A stretch of 64,000 nt of DNA from Symsagittifera roscoffensis. Taxonomy: Eukaryota > Xenacoelomorpha > Acoela > Convolutidae. Of this stretch, positions 1 to 12,894 are shown piece by piece. The translations under genes and the position numbers were made by a program. The notes below the pieces were generated by a model, which worked only from the letters and a program-made list of their open reading frames with translations, was not told the origin of the DNA and made no database searches. Position 1 is the first letter of the stretch. Each line of letters opens with the position of its first letter. Where the stretch lies: contig NC_087064.1 in the NCBI RefSeq assembly GCF_963678635.1, positions 20,634,509 to 20,698,508 on the forward strand, given 5' to 3'.

Positions 1-62
1 ATACTCAAAATCTTGCTCTTAATTTATGTTATGTATAGATCGTTTTGCAGCTAAATCATGTC

Positions 63-113
63 GTGGCGCTCCGGTAGTGATGGTGGCATTGTGGCGCTCC
101 GATAGTGATGGTG
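63..113 (+). repeat. two-copy 28-bp tandem repeat
   Basis: A 23-bp block beginning GTGGCGCTCC occurs at 63-85 and again at 91-113 with one substitution and a 5-bp joint, giving a 28-bp period. Confidence 0.85.
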
Positions 114-1073
114 ACCAGCAATCATATGATTGCGGGTCAAATTGCACTAGCGCTGCAATTTGCAAGGTTAGCTCTTGCAAGTAAATCATAGCTTAATGAG
201 CGCTGGTTATATGCGCTATCGTCAGCATGAATAATTAACCTTCTGGTTAGGCATCCGGGCTGTTTGACTGAAGAACATGAGTTCCATCTAGAGTTTTAAG
301 TGCTCGCTTTGGTACCTTATATCATTTGAGCAACACTTGTACTCAAAATTCATTCATCCTTTTAGTACCCGCAACAAAATTTTATGTTGGATGAAAAACA
401 TATTGGTTTTTAAGAAACAAATTCGGTTTCTCATAAATATAATGGCGAACTGGAGAAATACAACAATCAAATTATTCCAGTTTTCTGGAATTAAATCATG
501 AAATTTTTTCAGTTGCTTCACGTCGCCTATCTATGTGTCAGCGTGTCATTTTTTTACTTGATAGGCTCGTGCGACGCCTTAGTCCTCTATTAAATCGTTT
601 CGAGGTTTTATTCCACAAGAGTAACCGCTTGCTGTGCAAGTAGCATAAATGTCCCAACAAGCATTTAAAAAAAATGTGTGCCGTTTTTGAGTGATCTGAC
701 GAGAGGGTAAACAAAATCTTAAGACTTAAGTCAAACAAATATGGTTAACTAAAATTTGTCTTCAAAAAAACTACAAAAAGAGACACTTCTTCAAAAGTGC
801 GTAGGATTTTTCATTGCCCGAGAAAGCGCTTAATATAGGGTCAAAACTTGTTCTCTGGGAGTAAAACTAAATTTTTCACGGATTACAAAAGAACTTTACT
901 TGCTCAAAATTGGACTTAGAAAGAAAATATTCGAGCCCGTTTTTGTTGACACTGAGAACTATTATGCTTTAGATTTTGAAAAATATTTCTTCGAATAACG
1001 ACTGAAACGGCTTTAATATGATGTTTCACATTCTGATGACATTTTGTGGCACCTGAGTTTTTTTGCCTTTGTC

Positions 1074-1089
1074 GGGGGGGGGGGGGGGG
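1074..1089 (+). repeat. 16-bp poly-G tract
   Basis: An uninterrupted run of 16 G in AT-rich surroundings. It could be a G-quadruplex-prone or length-unstable site; nothing around it suggests a gene. Confidence 0.9.
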
Positions 1090-2410
1090 AATAACCCATA
1101 TGAGTTTATCACATATGCGCGTTGAATTAAGCCTTCGTACTGAACTCCAATTTTGCAAGCTAATTAACCATATCATTCCTTTATTCAACCCAAAAATTGA
1201 CATTCAATGTTTGATAATGACTTTCCAAAATTTAGAGTTTATCAAAAATAGCTTCCAAAAAATTATGAAGATCATTTTAAGAGCAATCGAAACTTTTATA
1301 TCTAGGGATTGCTCTGATTCAGAGACATTTTCTTTGTTCTTTTGCTTGTTTTTGTATATTCCATTTTTTAAATATTCTTTAGGGGCGGCAATTGGGGAAG
1401 ATTTAAGAAGCTTTAGTGGAAACAAATTGAACATTGTCTTTGAAAACACTATTGCTGTTTACAGACTAATGACTTTGCAAACAGAAAAAAAACTCGCATT
1501 TCTGTGAATCACTAAAAATTCAGCTTACTTTTTCAAGGTTAATTTTTGATTGAATATAATCGTAATCTTTTTTTTTCAAAACCTGTTTGGAGAAAGAATT
1601 TGGTAAGCAGCCCCTATTCCTTACCTACTTCTTATTCCCCTCATTTAATCAAACTATTCATTTTTTGCAGAAAATATCCCAAATTGGCGATCTGCAAATT
1701 CTCAGTTGTGAAATTTTTTTAAAATGTTTTGCTCGGACATGACAATTTTTTACATTTTGAAAATTTTTGTCATAAATGGATATTTGAAAATTGATTTTTT
1801 TCCTGAAGAAAAATAACAGCCCCGAGCACAAACTTTCCTCTAGTTTCTTCGAAAATCAGACAAGGAAACTTAAGTCGCTAATTTGCTCAGTTTTTTCTTT
1901 AGTCAAAATTTCATCATTTTCAGAATCCCATGACTTAGCAAAATTAATCTCAGTTGATGTTTTATGAAATTTGGTCACTCTCACCTCGTTTTCATCAAAA
2001 GAAGGAAAAAACAAAAGTTGAAAAAGAGTTTTGCTAGACGGATATAAATGATTTACGATAAAAAAAAGTATGGTTTTTATACGCACATTTACTGGCTTGT
2101 GTTGCTATTGATGTTGCGACTACACTCGAATAATGCCAAATATTTCCGGACCCTTTTAATTTTTTAATTTTTCCAGTATCCGCAACAAAATTTTCAGCTA
2201 GATCAAATGAGATATCTTTTCAAAATGCTCTTAGACATGTTTCGAATAATTAGACGAAGTTTTGAAATTGTTCTGTGGCCTTGAAAAAGTTTTTATTTTG
2301 AACCACAGAAAAATTTTGAGCTCAAACTAAATTGGGTACAAAAATACATTGGGCTGTATTGGGATGTAAGAAGACATTTTTAAGGATAATTAAAGGCAAA
2401 AAGCAGACAA

Positions 2411-2434
2411 CCCCCCCCCCCCCCCCCCCCCCCC
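2411..2434 (+). repeat. 24-bp poly-C tract
   Basis: An uninterrupted run of 24 C followed by C/T-rich sequence. A 90-bp stretch after it (GGGTTCCCCCTTTGG and neighbours) resembles an inverted version of sequence near 9500-9560, suggesting a dispersed repeat end. Confidence 0.9.
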
Positions 2435-3059
2435 TTCCCTCCATCCTCAGGAGTTCGACCCTCTGCCGATCCAAAGGGTTCCCCCTTTGGTACTTTTTAA
2501 GAAATCCATTTTTGGCTGACCGACCCTAAAATTTTTCTAAAAGCGCCTTCGGTGCCATTGTATACTATTTTTGAGGGGAAGCGCGCTCAAAAAGGGCGTT
2601 TCTTACTCAAAAATTTCCAAAAAGTGCCTGAAAAATGTTTTTTTTTTCAACTATTTTTTCAAAAATTTGGTTGCGGCGCAGACTTGTTTTGTCAAATTAT
2701 GGTCTGTTAGTGTTCTGCTAGCGCTCGGAAACTCAATTTGGTCGACATTAAAAAAAGATCGACAAATTTTTTGGGAAATTTTTTTTTAAATAACCCCACA
2801 CCCAAGTTTTCCGGATCATTCCTTTATTTTGTCTTCTACTTCAATTGCCTCTTCTCACCGTTAAAAAAATACCAGGAAATTGATTATAAATTTTTTTTAT
2901 GTTTGATTTTTTAAGCTCTTGTGGTCGGTACTCTTTGTGATTCTTGCGCAGCAACTGGTTCTCGTTGTTTTTGTTAGTTTCCTCCTTTCTTTTCTAGAGT
3001 TCTTCATTGGATCGAGTGAAAGTGTCTCATGTCACCTGTTTCTTTCAATTTTCTCTTTC

Positions 3060-4003
3060 ATGACCAGCACGTGTGAGGTCAACTTCCAACTAAACGACAA
3101 GAACTACTTGAACTACTCGTATGTGGAACTATGGGTTAATAAACTTCTTATATATTTTTTCTAATTGGAACCCTACCCAATTGGAACAAAACAATTGAAA
3201 CCCAACGACGCTCGTCGCCTGCGCCCATTGAAAGACACTCACTTTTTATGTATAATCAATTAGATATTCGACTCGGCAAAACTCATTTGTGATATTAGCT
3301 TTTAGATATGATATGGGCATCATTTTGTCTCTATGCGTGATTTCAAAAAAAGTCCTATTTTATATATTTGGAAACTTTTTCTCGGTATTTAATTAAATGT
3401 AATCATTTATTTTCTTTGTTCAACAACCATTTCATATCGTTCAACTCGGAATTTTTTGACTGTTGATTTGAAGTATGGTGAAATGTTTGGAATTTCGAAG
3501 CATTTTACAGTTATCGACCACAGTCGAAATTAAGTCCTAGAATAATCAACAATTTTTACCACGATTTAGAAAATTCTCTGCAGCATCAACAACTGTTATA
3601 GTAAAAAAAAACGGGTTCTTTTGAGTACTTTTTAGAAAATTTAGTTAAAAATTGCATATTTTTGAAAACTTTAACAGGTATTATACCATTCGGTGAGCGT
3701 TTTTGTCGAAAAGTTCCAGTTCATCAATCGCTTTATACAGCAATTAATTGGTAGCATTTACGAGACGATCTTCTAAAAACTAAATTTCTTTTTTTTTCCC
3801 AGTGGGGAGAGCACTCTCCTTTAGAAACAACATTTCTCTATCTGAACGACACTCAATCGTGCAAAGAGACAGTGAATGACGTCAAGTGTTCATGGTCGGC
3901 AACTGGATTTAACCCGAAGAAGAACTACGACTTCACTTTGGACCTCATCGTGCGAGGAACCCGACTGCCGAACGGATACCAGCTCAGGAGTCACACAGGC
4001 TAG
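3060..4003 (+). CDS. two-exon small Cys-containing secreted-type protein (partial model)
   Basis: I do not recognise the family. Exon 2 (3803-4003) follows a strong acceptor (T9-CCCAG) and is visibly richer in G+C than its flanks. It encodes 66 residues ending in TAG at 4001-4003, with two Cys about 8 residues apart and a charged, non-repetitive sequence (for example NPKKNYDFTLDLIVRG). Exon 1 ends at 3134 at a TGG|GTTAAT donor; both splice sites are phase 0, so the frame joins cleanly across a 668-bp intron (3135-3802). Exon 1 reads MTSTCEVNFQLND from the ATG at 3060. The same frame stays open upstream to about 2910 with a very hydrophobic, Cys-poor sequence that could be a signal peptide or part of one, so the true start is uncertain and a further upstream exon is possible. 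The composition suggests a small extracellular disulfide-bonded domain. This is a model from splice signals and frame continuity only. Confidence 0.45.
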
Positions 4004-5723
4004 AAATAAGTATTACATACAGGCGCGGATCTAGGAGTTTCTTGAGGGGGGCGGATTTTCAAAAAAAAAATTAAAAAATTTGTCGACTTTTTTTAGGTCG
4101 ATCATATTGATTCGTATGGTTTCAATAACAGGTCATTTGTATTAATTAGAGCATGGGGCTATTCTTTCCAATAAGCTTGACATATTTTTTCACGCCATTA
4201 TTCCGAAAGATAACTTGTTGGAATATACCGTACTGCTGACACAGCAACCGACTACTTTTGTTCGTAAATCTTTTTCTCTTGCTTTTGGCTGTAAATTTTA
4301 TTACAAAAACACCCTTCTCTTTACTACTATAGCAACAACCAGCTACCAAATCAAGTTGATTGAAATAAAGAAGACGATATTTTTTGAAAAGTCAGTGAGA
4401 ACATTTTTTTGCAACCCTGTCCATATTTACCCAGCCAGCTTTAGAATGTAAGAGTTTTGATCAACGGTTAGGTTATTAAAAAAAGCTCTGCCGACATTTT
4501 TCTGTCAATTAATTTGTTTTTTTTTTGAGCCGTGAAAACTTTTTCTTGTTTGCGAATAATTTTTAATGCTTGACTTTTCTTTTGATGATTGTCTAATTTC
4601 ATGGCATCAAATGACTAACAGAAACCAAGAAATATCTAAGTTTTGGTTTTCGGAAAATCTATTTTGAATTTCAATTTCATCCATAGCCATAATTTTTTGT
4701 TCCGATTTCCTAAAATTGGTAGAAGACTTCGTCATTTGGTGAGTTTAAGCTGTTTTATTTTTTTTTCTACGCAAAATCAGGAACTAAATTAATCATAAGA
4801 AAGAGCAGAGTGATATGAATAATATTTTAAAGCACTGGAAGAAGTCGGCTTTACTTTTGTCGGCTAATTTTCTGGAAACTTTTTTTTTCGATTGTTTTTG
4901 TTAATATATGGGAGTAATGGACTCGGACTTAAAAATTCGAAAAAAATGAATGTAACTCTTAGACTTTTTAAAAAATGGAAAATGTAAACCAAAAACAATT
5001 TCAAAGTTTTTTTTTCACAATTTTCTAAGAATTTTTTCTCAATTCAAGTCACGAAATTATTTAAACCTTTGCTGTTTTTGTTTGTTTGTTCGCTGTATTC
5101 ACCGCATTTTTTTTTATACTTAAAATCGCAATATAGTTTCAGCTTATTTCATAGATTTTTTTGATTTTTTCTCTCATTGGATTTTAAGGCGTTTTTATCA
5201 AAAATTTCATTTCAATAAACACCACCAAGAAAGCCAAGTCGTGTCGAACCAAAATTAAGTCAACTCGAAACTTTCCTTACTTTTGTTCAAAATTGCGATG
5301 AGTTTGTTGTCTTATTATGTCATCTTGAGTTGCCGCCTGCTAATTTTCCTGGTACACTTGTTGTATTCCCTTAATCGTACGCAATCTCGATGTGTTAAGA
5401 CAGTAGTCAATAAAAGCTGTTGTCAATATTCGTAATAAATTTTCTATTTGTTTTTTTTTTCACGTCCACTTTTTACTTTTTTGTTCGATTAGTGTTGAAA
5501 GAGAAAGAAGATTTTTCAAGTTTTGGAACTACTTCGAAATGGCTTTTGAAATTTATCAATTTCAAAATTTTTGGTGTTTTTAGAAACGTTTTGAAATTTT
5601 TCTGGTGAATTCTAATGTTTGTTTAATTATATTTGTTTTGCTTCAAGCAAAATAAAAAAAATTGTTTCGTATTTGTATATCTTTGTCTTATTTACAAAAA
5701 ACAAATGTTTTTTTTTCATCAGT
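4004..5723. other. AT-rich non-coding DNA
   Basis: I see no supported gene. An ATG-initiated frame at 5298-5435 (MSLLSYYVILSC..., 45 residues with a hydrophobic N-terminus and a CC pair) might be an unrecognised small secreted peptide or first exon. It has no independent support and is not annotated as a gene. Confidence 0.5.
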
Positions 5724-6319
5724 ATGCTAATTACAAATGATTTCATCGCGTGTCTTCTGGGAAGCAGGCAGGCTTACAAAGTCAGTTGTAATCAAAAAAA
5801 TTTTGTTGCTTATTTAATTATTAAAAGTGCTTTGCTACATTTTTTCAATCTGATTTCTGAAATTTTTTCTCATTAGACATTTGTTCAAACTATACTTCGC
5901 ATCTTTGTTAAATCGTCAATTATCGAAGCCAGGTAATTTCACCAAAAAAATCACAGGAGAAACTTTTTTTTTACATTTGACCCTTAGGGCATCAATAAAC
6001 TTCAGATGGTACAAAAATGCAGTCAAAAACTGTAAACTAAATAAATAAAATTGGTCTGATTGAAAAAAACTCAACATCGACTGACTAAAGCGTAGAAGAA
6101 ATAGAAAGTAAGAGAAAAAAAATTTAAACGGATACTTGTTTCAGAGCAACTACTTGGTTTCGGAGCTGCCATGATGCTGGCTACGACTGTTGCCTCAGTT
6201 CAGTGGACTTTTTGAGGCCAAATAAAGAAAATTTGTGCTGCTGCAATCAATTTGACGGTTTCCTTTCCGAGACACAAAATAGACTAACAGTTGTTATCAA
6301 TAAAAACTTGAATCCGTAA
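5724..6319 (+). CDS. possible three-exon Cys-rich small protein
   Basis: Tentative model built from splice signals. Exon 1 5724-5780 (ATG; 19 codons) ends before GTCAGT; exon 2 5877-5931 lies between a TTCTCATTAG acceptor and a CCAG|GTAATT donor; exon 3 6145-6319 follows TTGTTTCAG. Joined in phase, exon 3 encodes a Cys-rich segment (SCHDAGYDCC ... LCCCNQFDGF) ending in TAA at 6317-6319. There is a rival reading: the first 75 bases of exon 3 are the G+C-rich part, and in another frame they encode a short hydrophobic helix (LLGFGAAMMLATTVASVQW) that stops at a TGA at 6214, soon followed by AATAAA. That would instead be the C-terminus of a small membrane protein. I cannot decide between the two frames, but exon 3 is probably a real exon. 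No homologue is recognised. Confidence 0.3.
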
Positions 6320-6910
6320 AAACCAATTTTCAAAAGATTTTTTTTGTTGATTATATTTTTGTCGAAATAAGGATAAAAATTTGAAATATAGATATCAGCT
6401 GGCTGATACATGTAACAAGTGGTCAATTGTTATGTGTTTTTTTTTAAATAGACATATTGTTTCATATATATATTATTTCATGAATATATGTGGAGGGAAC
6501 GTTATGCCAGAAACAGCAACTGCTTTGTGAACATTTGTACTCATCTTAAAATTTTTTATCCGTTTGACAAGTAAACTTGCCGAAATGTGTTTTTATAGGG
6601 GGGGGATATTCTTTACAAGGTACCATAGGGGGGGTGGGGAACAGTTAGCCTGATCCGTTCAATCTTACATTTTGCCACAAAACAATTTTTGTTACAAAAT
6701 AGGTTTTTGAAGGTAAAAAGAACAGTTTGCGAAGAATATTTTTTTTGATGTTTGCTCATGGCTCTTTACAACTTTACCCTGGATCAAAAATCAGATTAGA
6801 AAAAAAAGGAGCAGTAGATTCCACAGGCGATGATGTATGTATCTACTTGAGATAAACAACTAGTGGTTAATCTAGCTTAAGTGATTTCAAGTATTGAAGA
6901 TTCCGCGGCG
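6320..6910. other. AT-rich non-coding DNA with a G-rich dispersed repeat
   Basis: No gene seen. At about 6585-6660 a block 'TTTTTATAGGGGGGG..TTCTTTACAAGGTA.CATAGGGGGG' is shared, in the opposite orientation, with 30538-30597 inside the degenerate retrotransposon, so it is a dispersed repeat. Confidence 0.6.
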
Positions 6911-7376
6911 TGTATACAGGGTCTAGGACAACAAGCCGACGGGACTTCAAGCTGAAGGGACTTCAAGTCGAAGTTTAAACATTACAAGCACCTAAAAAAG
7001 CTAAATTTTTATCATTAAAATGCTTATTTTGAAAAAAAAATAGGCAAGTTTAGTTCATCATAAGCGTTCTTCATGACAATGCACCACTTAAGAGTGGCAT
7101 CAGATAGTTAGATCAGCCGAATTTTGAAATGCATAAATTATACAGATGAAAAACCCCACAACAATTTTTTAGTTTTTCATATTCCTAAACATCAACTAGA
7201 GGCTCAAAAATATTAAGAAAGCCAATAACTTGTTAAGCAAGCTGATGAAATTGAAAAATTCTTCAAAACAGTTTTCAAATTAATCATATTTCATAACTTT
7301 TTGACAAAATGTTCGGCTTGAAGTCCCTTATTATACGATTCGGCTTCAAGTCCCGTCCGGCACCCGTATATATAGG
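6911..7376. mobile_element. non-autonomous TIR element (MITE-like)
   Basis: Left arm (about 6911-6974) contains GCCGACGGGACTTCAAG followed by GGGACTTCAAGTCGAAG. The right arm (7311-7376) is its imperfect reverse complement, with an 11-bp insertion between the two GGGACTTCAAG blocks; the outer TATACAGGGT/TATACGGGT also pair. The interior is AT-rich with no ORF. A flanking target duplication is not obvious. Confidence 0.7.
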
Positions 7377-7489
7377 CCACTGTTTAATGTATTACACAGC
7401 GGAATATACTTAAAGTTGCAGTAAAGCAAAATAACAAAAAAGTGTGTGCTCTGTTGTGGTATCCGCGAAAAAACGTAGATCGAAACTGC

Positions 7490-7766
7490 GGGGCCTAGGA
7501 GACGACAAGCAAATTAGACGACCATAAAGAAACGGAATTCACGGACAACCACTGTTTACTCAGCCAAAAGTTAATTTAAGTCTGTAAGCAAAACTCACTC
7601 AATTTGCACGCAAGTTTTTGTCTAAATTGGACAACCAGTATTTACTCGGCCAAAAGATCTTTTAAGTCTGTAAGCAAACTTCACGCAATTTGCACGCAAG
7701 TTATTGTCTAAATTCCGTTATTTTCTGATCGTCTAATTTGCTTGTCGTCTAAGTTCCTAAACCCCC
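7490..7766. mobile_element. non-autonomous TIR element with internal tandem duplication
   Basis: Terminal inverted repeats of about 50 bp: GGGGCCTAGGA then GACGACAAGCAAATTAGACG at the left, with the matching reverse complement ending AACCCCC at the right. Inside, a block of about 85 bp (ACAACCA.TGTTTACTC.GCCAAAAG ... TTGTCTAAATT) is present twice (about 7544-7627 and 7628-7715). The TIR sequence and the CGCAATTTGC interior match parts of the larger unit at 12788-14138, so this is probably a deletion derivative of that family. Confidence 0.75.
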
Positions 7767-10700
7767 AAAACTGCCTTAGTTCTACTTTATCTCACTTTTA
7801 CCGAACCATTAATCCCTTATAAAATATTTTGGCGGCTTAAACTCGCCAATTTAAAAAAGACATCTCAGCTCCAGTCAGTTTTTCAACGTTTTGCAATCAA
7901 TCAAAATTTTGATTTTTTTGACGCCAAATAATATTTACGACATAAATAGGTGCTCACTAAATGGCATAAATTGATCGGATCATTGTTGCAAATACAAAAA
8001 ATGCAAACAGTTTACTTTTTTTGTAAATATTTCAATGTTGGGAGGAGAAAATGCGGGTTGGCGGAGACTGACGGCTGGTAGAAATTATTCAAAACAATTG
8101 AATTGCAGTCTTTCTTTCATCTTTATTTGGTGACTGTTTTATTCTATACCCAACCGTCCGTGAAAACTTTTTGAATATCCGTTTTTGTTGGCGTTGTTTT
8201 ATTTTCACCAGAATTGGCAAGTTGTCTATTTACCCAAAACACAAAATATTTGGTTTGAATTCTCACTTCTGTTATTTTACAAGTTACATCGTAAAAAGGA
8301 TATTTTAACTGCTTAATGGGAAACGATAGAAGATCCCATTTTTTATTAAACTACGCTTGCGACTAGCCAGCGTTATTAAATCGGAATGCAGACTTTTTTT
8401 GGGTTAACAACTATTTTTACAAAATCAATTGAATCACTTCTCAATTTCAGTTGACATGCTCAATGCAGATGACATGCTCAATTTCATGAAAATTCAAATG
8501 CAGCTGACATACTCAATTTCATTGAAATTGAAATTGAACTTCTGGGTGGATACTAGTTACTACAGGGTAGTTTCAGGGGGACTCGAAACTATTAAAAAAA
8601 TTGCAAAATCGGTTTTTTTTAGCTCAATTGGTGTCTGCTCAAAGATTGTCGGCCTTCTTTCAGCTTCATAAGTTTTGTTCGGTTGCTGATTTGAATTTCA
8701 AAATTCTTGCCTGGCATGTTTGCTTGAATTTCCTTTGATAAAAAAGGGTTTCACAAAATTTTAAGGGTTTGGAATTTTTATTTTATTTTTTTTGAGACGC
8801 TTTGGAAATTTGAATTAATTTTTTGATAAATTTTTACCTAAATTATTATCTATTTTTTTAACCTTTTTTTAAACCCAAAATTAGCCTCTCATATATGATA
8901 TTGTGCGTTATTTGGATTTAACGGAAAGTGTGAACCTCCTATGCATTAGCGGCCACACACAAATTTATTTACACAATAAAAAATATTTTCCTCGGATTTC
9001 CTCGGAAGTTTTTTGATTTTTGATTTTTTTTCTACGTTTTATGAACTGTACCAAAAAATTAACTCTCATGTCTGGAATTTTGAGTTCAATCTCCTGAATG
9101 GGTTGTGAGAAGCTACTTTGCACACCCGTCTACTTCCAATTTTTTTGCAACAAAAAATTAGGGCCCTCGGAAAAGTCCAATCATTGATATTTTGACCGTT
9201 TATTGAAACTTTTTTTTAATTTTCTCAAAAACTACCCTGCCGAACTTGTGTTTCTGGCATAAATCGAAACTACATGTTGGCAAAATTTTTTCTGCATAGC
9301 TAGAAACAAAAAACTATGATTCTCAAATGTCAACAATCTGATTTGGTGACCGTTTTTTGGACTTTTCTCGATAACTATCCTGTCAAATCTGATATAATAG
9401 GTTTAATCGACACAACATATTGTTGAAAGCTTCCCCTTATATTCTACTCAGGGGGGGTTAAAATATAAAATGGATGTTTTAAATTAATACCAAAGGGGAA
9501 CCCATTGGGCCGGCTGGGGGGTCAAATCCCTGAAAAAAGGCGTACACCACCCCTGACTCCCACGCCCCGCCCCATCCGAAATCCGCGCATAACCAAAATC
9601 GAGTGCGAAAACTAAAATTTTTTTTTTACTTGCTAGACTCATTTTTATACCACTTGTTGTTTTCTACTTACTCCTTATTTTTGGTTAGATTGTTGTATTC
9701 TACGAACATTTTTTGTTGGTTCTCGAATATGTGTAATTATTGAACACTTTCAAAGTAAATGGTTTATTAGGCAGATATCACTGGTATGTGTAGTGCAAAA
9801 CGCAAACGTGTGACTTTGGGCGTTTATCAAACGACCAAATAAAAGGCTTTTTTATCAAAAGACCGAATCTAAGAGTCTTTTGGTTTCAAATTTTCCTTCA
9901 GATCTGCAGAATATTGCACGGGAGCCTTTTATTGCTCTAGAACCTTTTATATGCTGAAAATTTAAAATATCCTTATTGCTTCCCACTGACTATCTAGAAA
10001 ACTTACCATACTTCCTGGCTTAAACTTTGAACAGGTTTTGGAAATATAATCCAGGTATAAATTTTGAGTTTTCTAAGACGAGTTTTGAGTTTTGAGTTTC
10101 TATCAAGTTTCTAGTGCTTTTATAATTTTTTTCAGCTTTGAATGTGCAACATGCTCTTAATTCAATTTTGTTGATAGACTACTACACGCGGCCTTGCATT
10201 TGCGCACAAAAAAAGCAGGCATACCAATGGCTATTTTTCATTTTTTTCCGGGTTGATAAAACTTAGATACCACGCAACTCTATAGAATACAAAAACGAAG
10301 ATCACACAATTTCCTATCCCTCCATAGTTTCGAAAGCTTGTTTTAAAATGACACGGTAACCATTTTTTTCAATTAAATTAACTAATTTGAATTTTGATGT
10401 ACTACTTATGAACTAAACCCTTAGAAATTTTTACGCTTAGTTGCATTTTTATGTGTTTTATGTCTCTAATAGCCTTAATAAGCCCACCTATAAATGGCGT
10501 TAGGGGATTTAACTGTTAATAGTCTATTAAAATTCTTAGTTTCATAACAAAATACATTTTTAAATGTGCAAAGCTTCTAGTTTGAGTTTTTTCAGTGACA
10601 GAAAACATATCCTGAAATTTGACAGATCATTACTCAGCCAAAGCGTTTATTTTGAGGCTGTAAGTGAACTCTGCAAGAAAGGTTGACAAAGCTCTGTTGT

Positions 10701-10950
10701 GGAATTCGCCACATACCTATTTTTCTTTGATTTTTTTGCCGTTGAATCCAGAAACTCAATCAGCAAAATTTGCGAAATTCAAAACAAAATATCAAATTTG
10801 GTAATCATCTGCACAGCTTGCCGAAATCACAAACAAATATTTAGTCATTTATGTTTGTAGTGGATCGGACTGTGTTGGAATCCGCATTCTGTAAGCGGAA
10901 CCCATTTTTTAAACAAAAACCGCATTTTTTAAATTTGTTTATAAATTCGT
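7767..10950. other. AT-rich non-coding DNA with short local repeats
   Basis: No supported gene. The open frame at 8429-8671 is caused by a short direct repeat (ACATGCTCAATTTCATGAAA and variants, about 8453-8540). Two diverged direct copies of a 'GACCGTTT.TTG..ACTTTT...CTC.A.AACTA.CCTG' block occur near 9199-9240 and 9349-9390. Sequence at 9480-9540 resembles the C-tract-adjacent repeat near 2440-2520. The rest is unremarkable. Confidence 0.55.
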
Positions 10951-11826
10951 TACCCGGGTTGACCTCCATACACCGAAAATGCTTATCATACAATTCCATA
11001 CATCAAGTGTGTGGGAAAATGCTTGTCATACAATTTTCATACAATTTCTAAAAATGGTTGAAAACTGGTATAAACTCATTTCTGTGGCTGTTTGATTCTA
11101 ATAAAACAATCTGGTGATAAAAAATTGAGGTTTTCGTTTTTTGAAAAAAATGCTTATCATACAATTCCCATATATGGAAATTGTATGACTGGCATTTTTT
11201 TTAACCATTAATCGATTTTCGTACGCAAACAAACATTTTTCGAAAAAAAAATTTTTGCATGCAAAATTTAATATTTTGTGTGCATAACGTAGTCCTGGAT
11301 ACGATAAAATTGGCTTTTTATTTTTTTTTTCACTTAATTTTTTTTTCAAAAACGCTGAAAATTCCGCTTTCTTTTGTATGGGGTGTTAATGTACGCCTTG
11401 ATCAATGTCTGATAATTTGAAAATTCAAAAATTCAATATAATCATCATTAAAAAATTTTGCCATAAAATAAAAGTTTGTTACTTTTGTTATATCAATTGT
11501 GAAAGACAGCAAAATTCAGGTCGTTTTCTATGCATTGTAAATGCAAGACCGTCCAACCTGTGTTGTTTTCAGTAACCAAGGTCTTTGTCACTTGTGTTCG
11601 GTTGCAACTACAACCGAAAATTATTCAGAAACTAAATTCAGAAAGAAAAAATCAAAATTTTTGGTTTATGGGAAAACACCTATCATACAATTTTCATATA
11701 TGGAAAAATGCTTATCATAGAGTTTTCATACAATTTTCTGTACGTATGGAATTGTATGAAATTGTATGACAAGAAGTTTCTCATATATGGAAATTGTATG
11801 ATAAGAAGTTTTGGTCAACCCGGGTA
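10951..11826. mobile_element. TIR element with many subterminal TTATCATACAATT repeats
   Basis: Begins TACCCGGGTTGACC (10951) and ends with the reverse complement GGTCAACCCGGGTA (to 11826). The subterminal regions carry about eight copies, in both orientations, of a TGCTTATCATACAATTTCCATA-type motif (near 10980, 11020, 11150, 11165, 11685, 11712, 11750 and 11790). Short terminal inverted repeats plus repeated subterminal motifs are typical of transposase-binding architecture in non-autonomous DNA transposons. No transposase ORF is visible. Confidence 0.7.
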
Positions 11827-12787
11827 GCCGTGTAAATCCAGGTCAATCCTGCACCAGTTGTTTGGATAAAAGTAACCATCAGCAATTAAGATAAAATCAC
11901 CGCAGCAGCGATTGATATAAAATTCGTCGTCAGGAGCTAGAATTGAAGCCGCCATCAGCAGTTAGGATAAAAAAACCTCTAGCAATATTTGACATGCTTA
12001 AAGTCTTGTTTGCGGATTCCCGAAAACAACCAAATACAACGGTGCGCTTTATGAGAGCACATTTTGGTCTCGTTAAAAAACTAGATATATCTTACGGCCT
12101 ATTGTCAAACAGCTGTTTTCTCTCTCCTCGCAAAACTCCCAACATAATTTTTAATGGTTGATCGAAGATTTTCGTTCAGAGACTACGTTGTCGATGATCT
12201 ATGCGGCTTTGCGGTTCAAGTTTGAATTACAAAATGGATTGTTTTTCGCACTCTCGTAAAAAGAATCTGTCTGACATGGAATTTATCTGTAAAGAAATAG
12301 TTTCAAGTATCTTTTTGTTAAATTGATACTTTGCTTGCAACTGTTCTTAGCCCAATAATCTAATTGATTTTGCATTTTGAGGTTCATCTTAAAATAATTG
12401 ATATTATGGTATAACCAGAACGTTGGGTTTGTGAAAAAAAAATGTACGGAGCTTTCTTCATACAAATTGCTTGGGCTCTAAAATGTAGGACAATGTTTTT
12501 CAGCAGATGTCATATGGAATTGACCGATACCTGTTTTCGCTCTGCATAAGCCAAACCAGCCTTTTTTTCTCAATTTGCCTAACTAGTCTTTGGCGAAGAA
12601 AGGAAGAACCGGCGAAAGAGCGGCAAAAAATCTTGCTAGCTTATTGAATCTTTTTATCAACCCAAATGAAGCATAAACTACAAAAAAAACGTCGTTTTTG
12701 CGCAAACTTTTTATGATCTGCAAGTTTGCTGTAATTTTGCCTTGTCCCTGTAACTTTTTAAGTTTTTGCTCCGGAAGGTTTAAAAGT
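11827..12787. other. non-coding DNA
   Basis: No supported gene. The frame at 11943-12161 lacks an ATG at its limit and shows no domain; I saw no splice partners for it. Confidence 0.5.
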
Positions 12788-12894
12788 GCGGGTTGAGAAA
12801 TTGGACGGTAAATGAATTAGACGGAGGTACATAACAATGAAGAAGATGTTGATTTAAAACATAAATAGTTTAAAAAAACTGTCAGACAGTCAGG

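Larger units (their letters stand above)
1..3059. other. AT-rich non-coding DNA
   Basis: No gene could be supported here. Short open frames are low-complexity Phe/Leu/Lys/Asn translations with no domain or splice structure. The stretch holds a short tandem duplication near its start and two long homopolymers (listed separately). Around 2520-2790 there is sequence (a 'caatttggtcgac' core followed by A/T runs) that recurs in modified form near 4060-4110 and 27095-27155, so part of it is a dispersed repeat. Confidence 0.6.

Noticed and set aside
916-1507. Overlapping open frames on both strands around the poly-G tract
   Set aside because: They exist because the G/C homopolymer lacks stops (Pro/Gly runs); the rest is AT-rich random-looking translation.
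5298-5435. Small ORF with hydrophobic N-terminus and Cys pair
   Set aside because: 45 codons in AT-rich DNA without splice, conservation or expression evidence; mentioned but not annotated as a gene.
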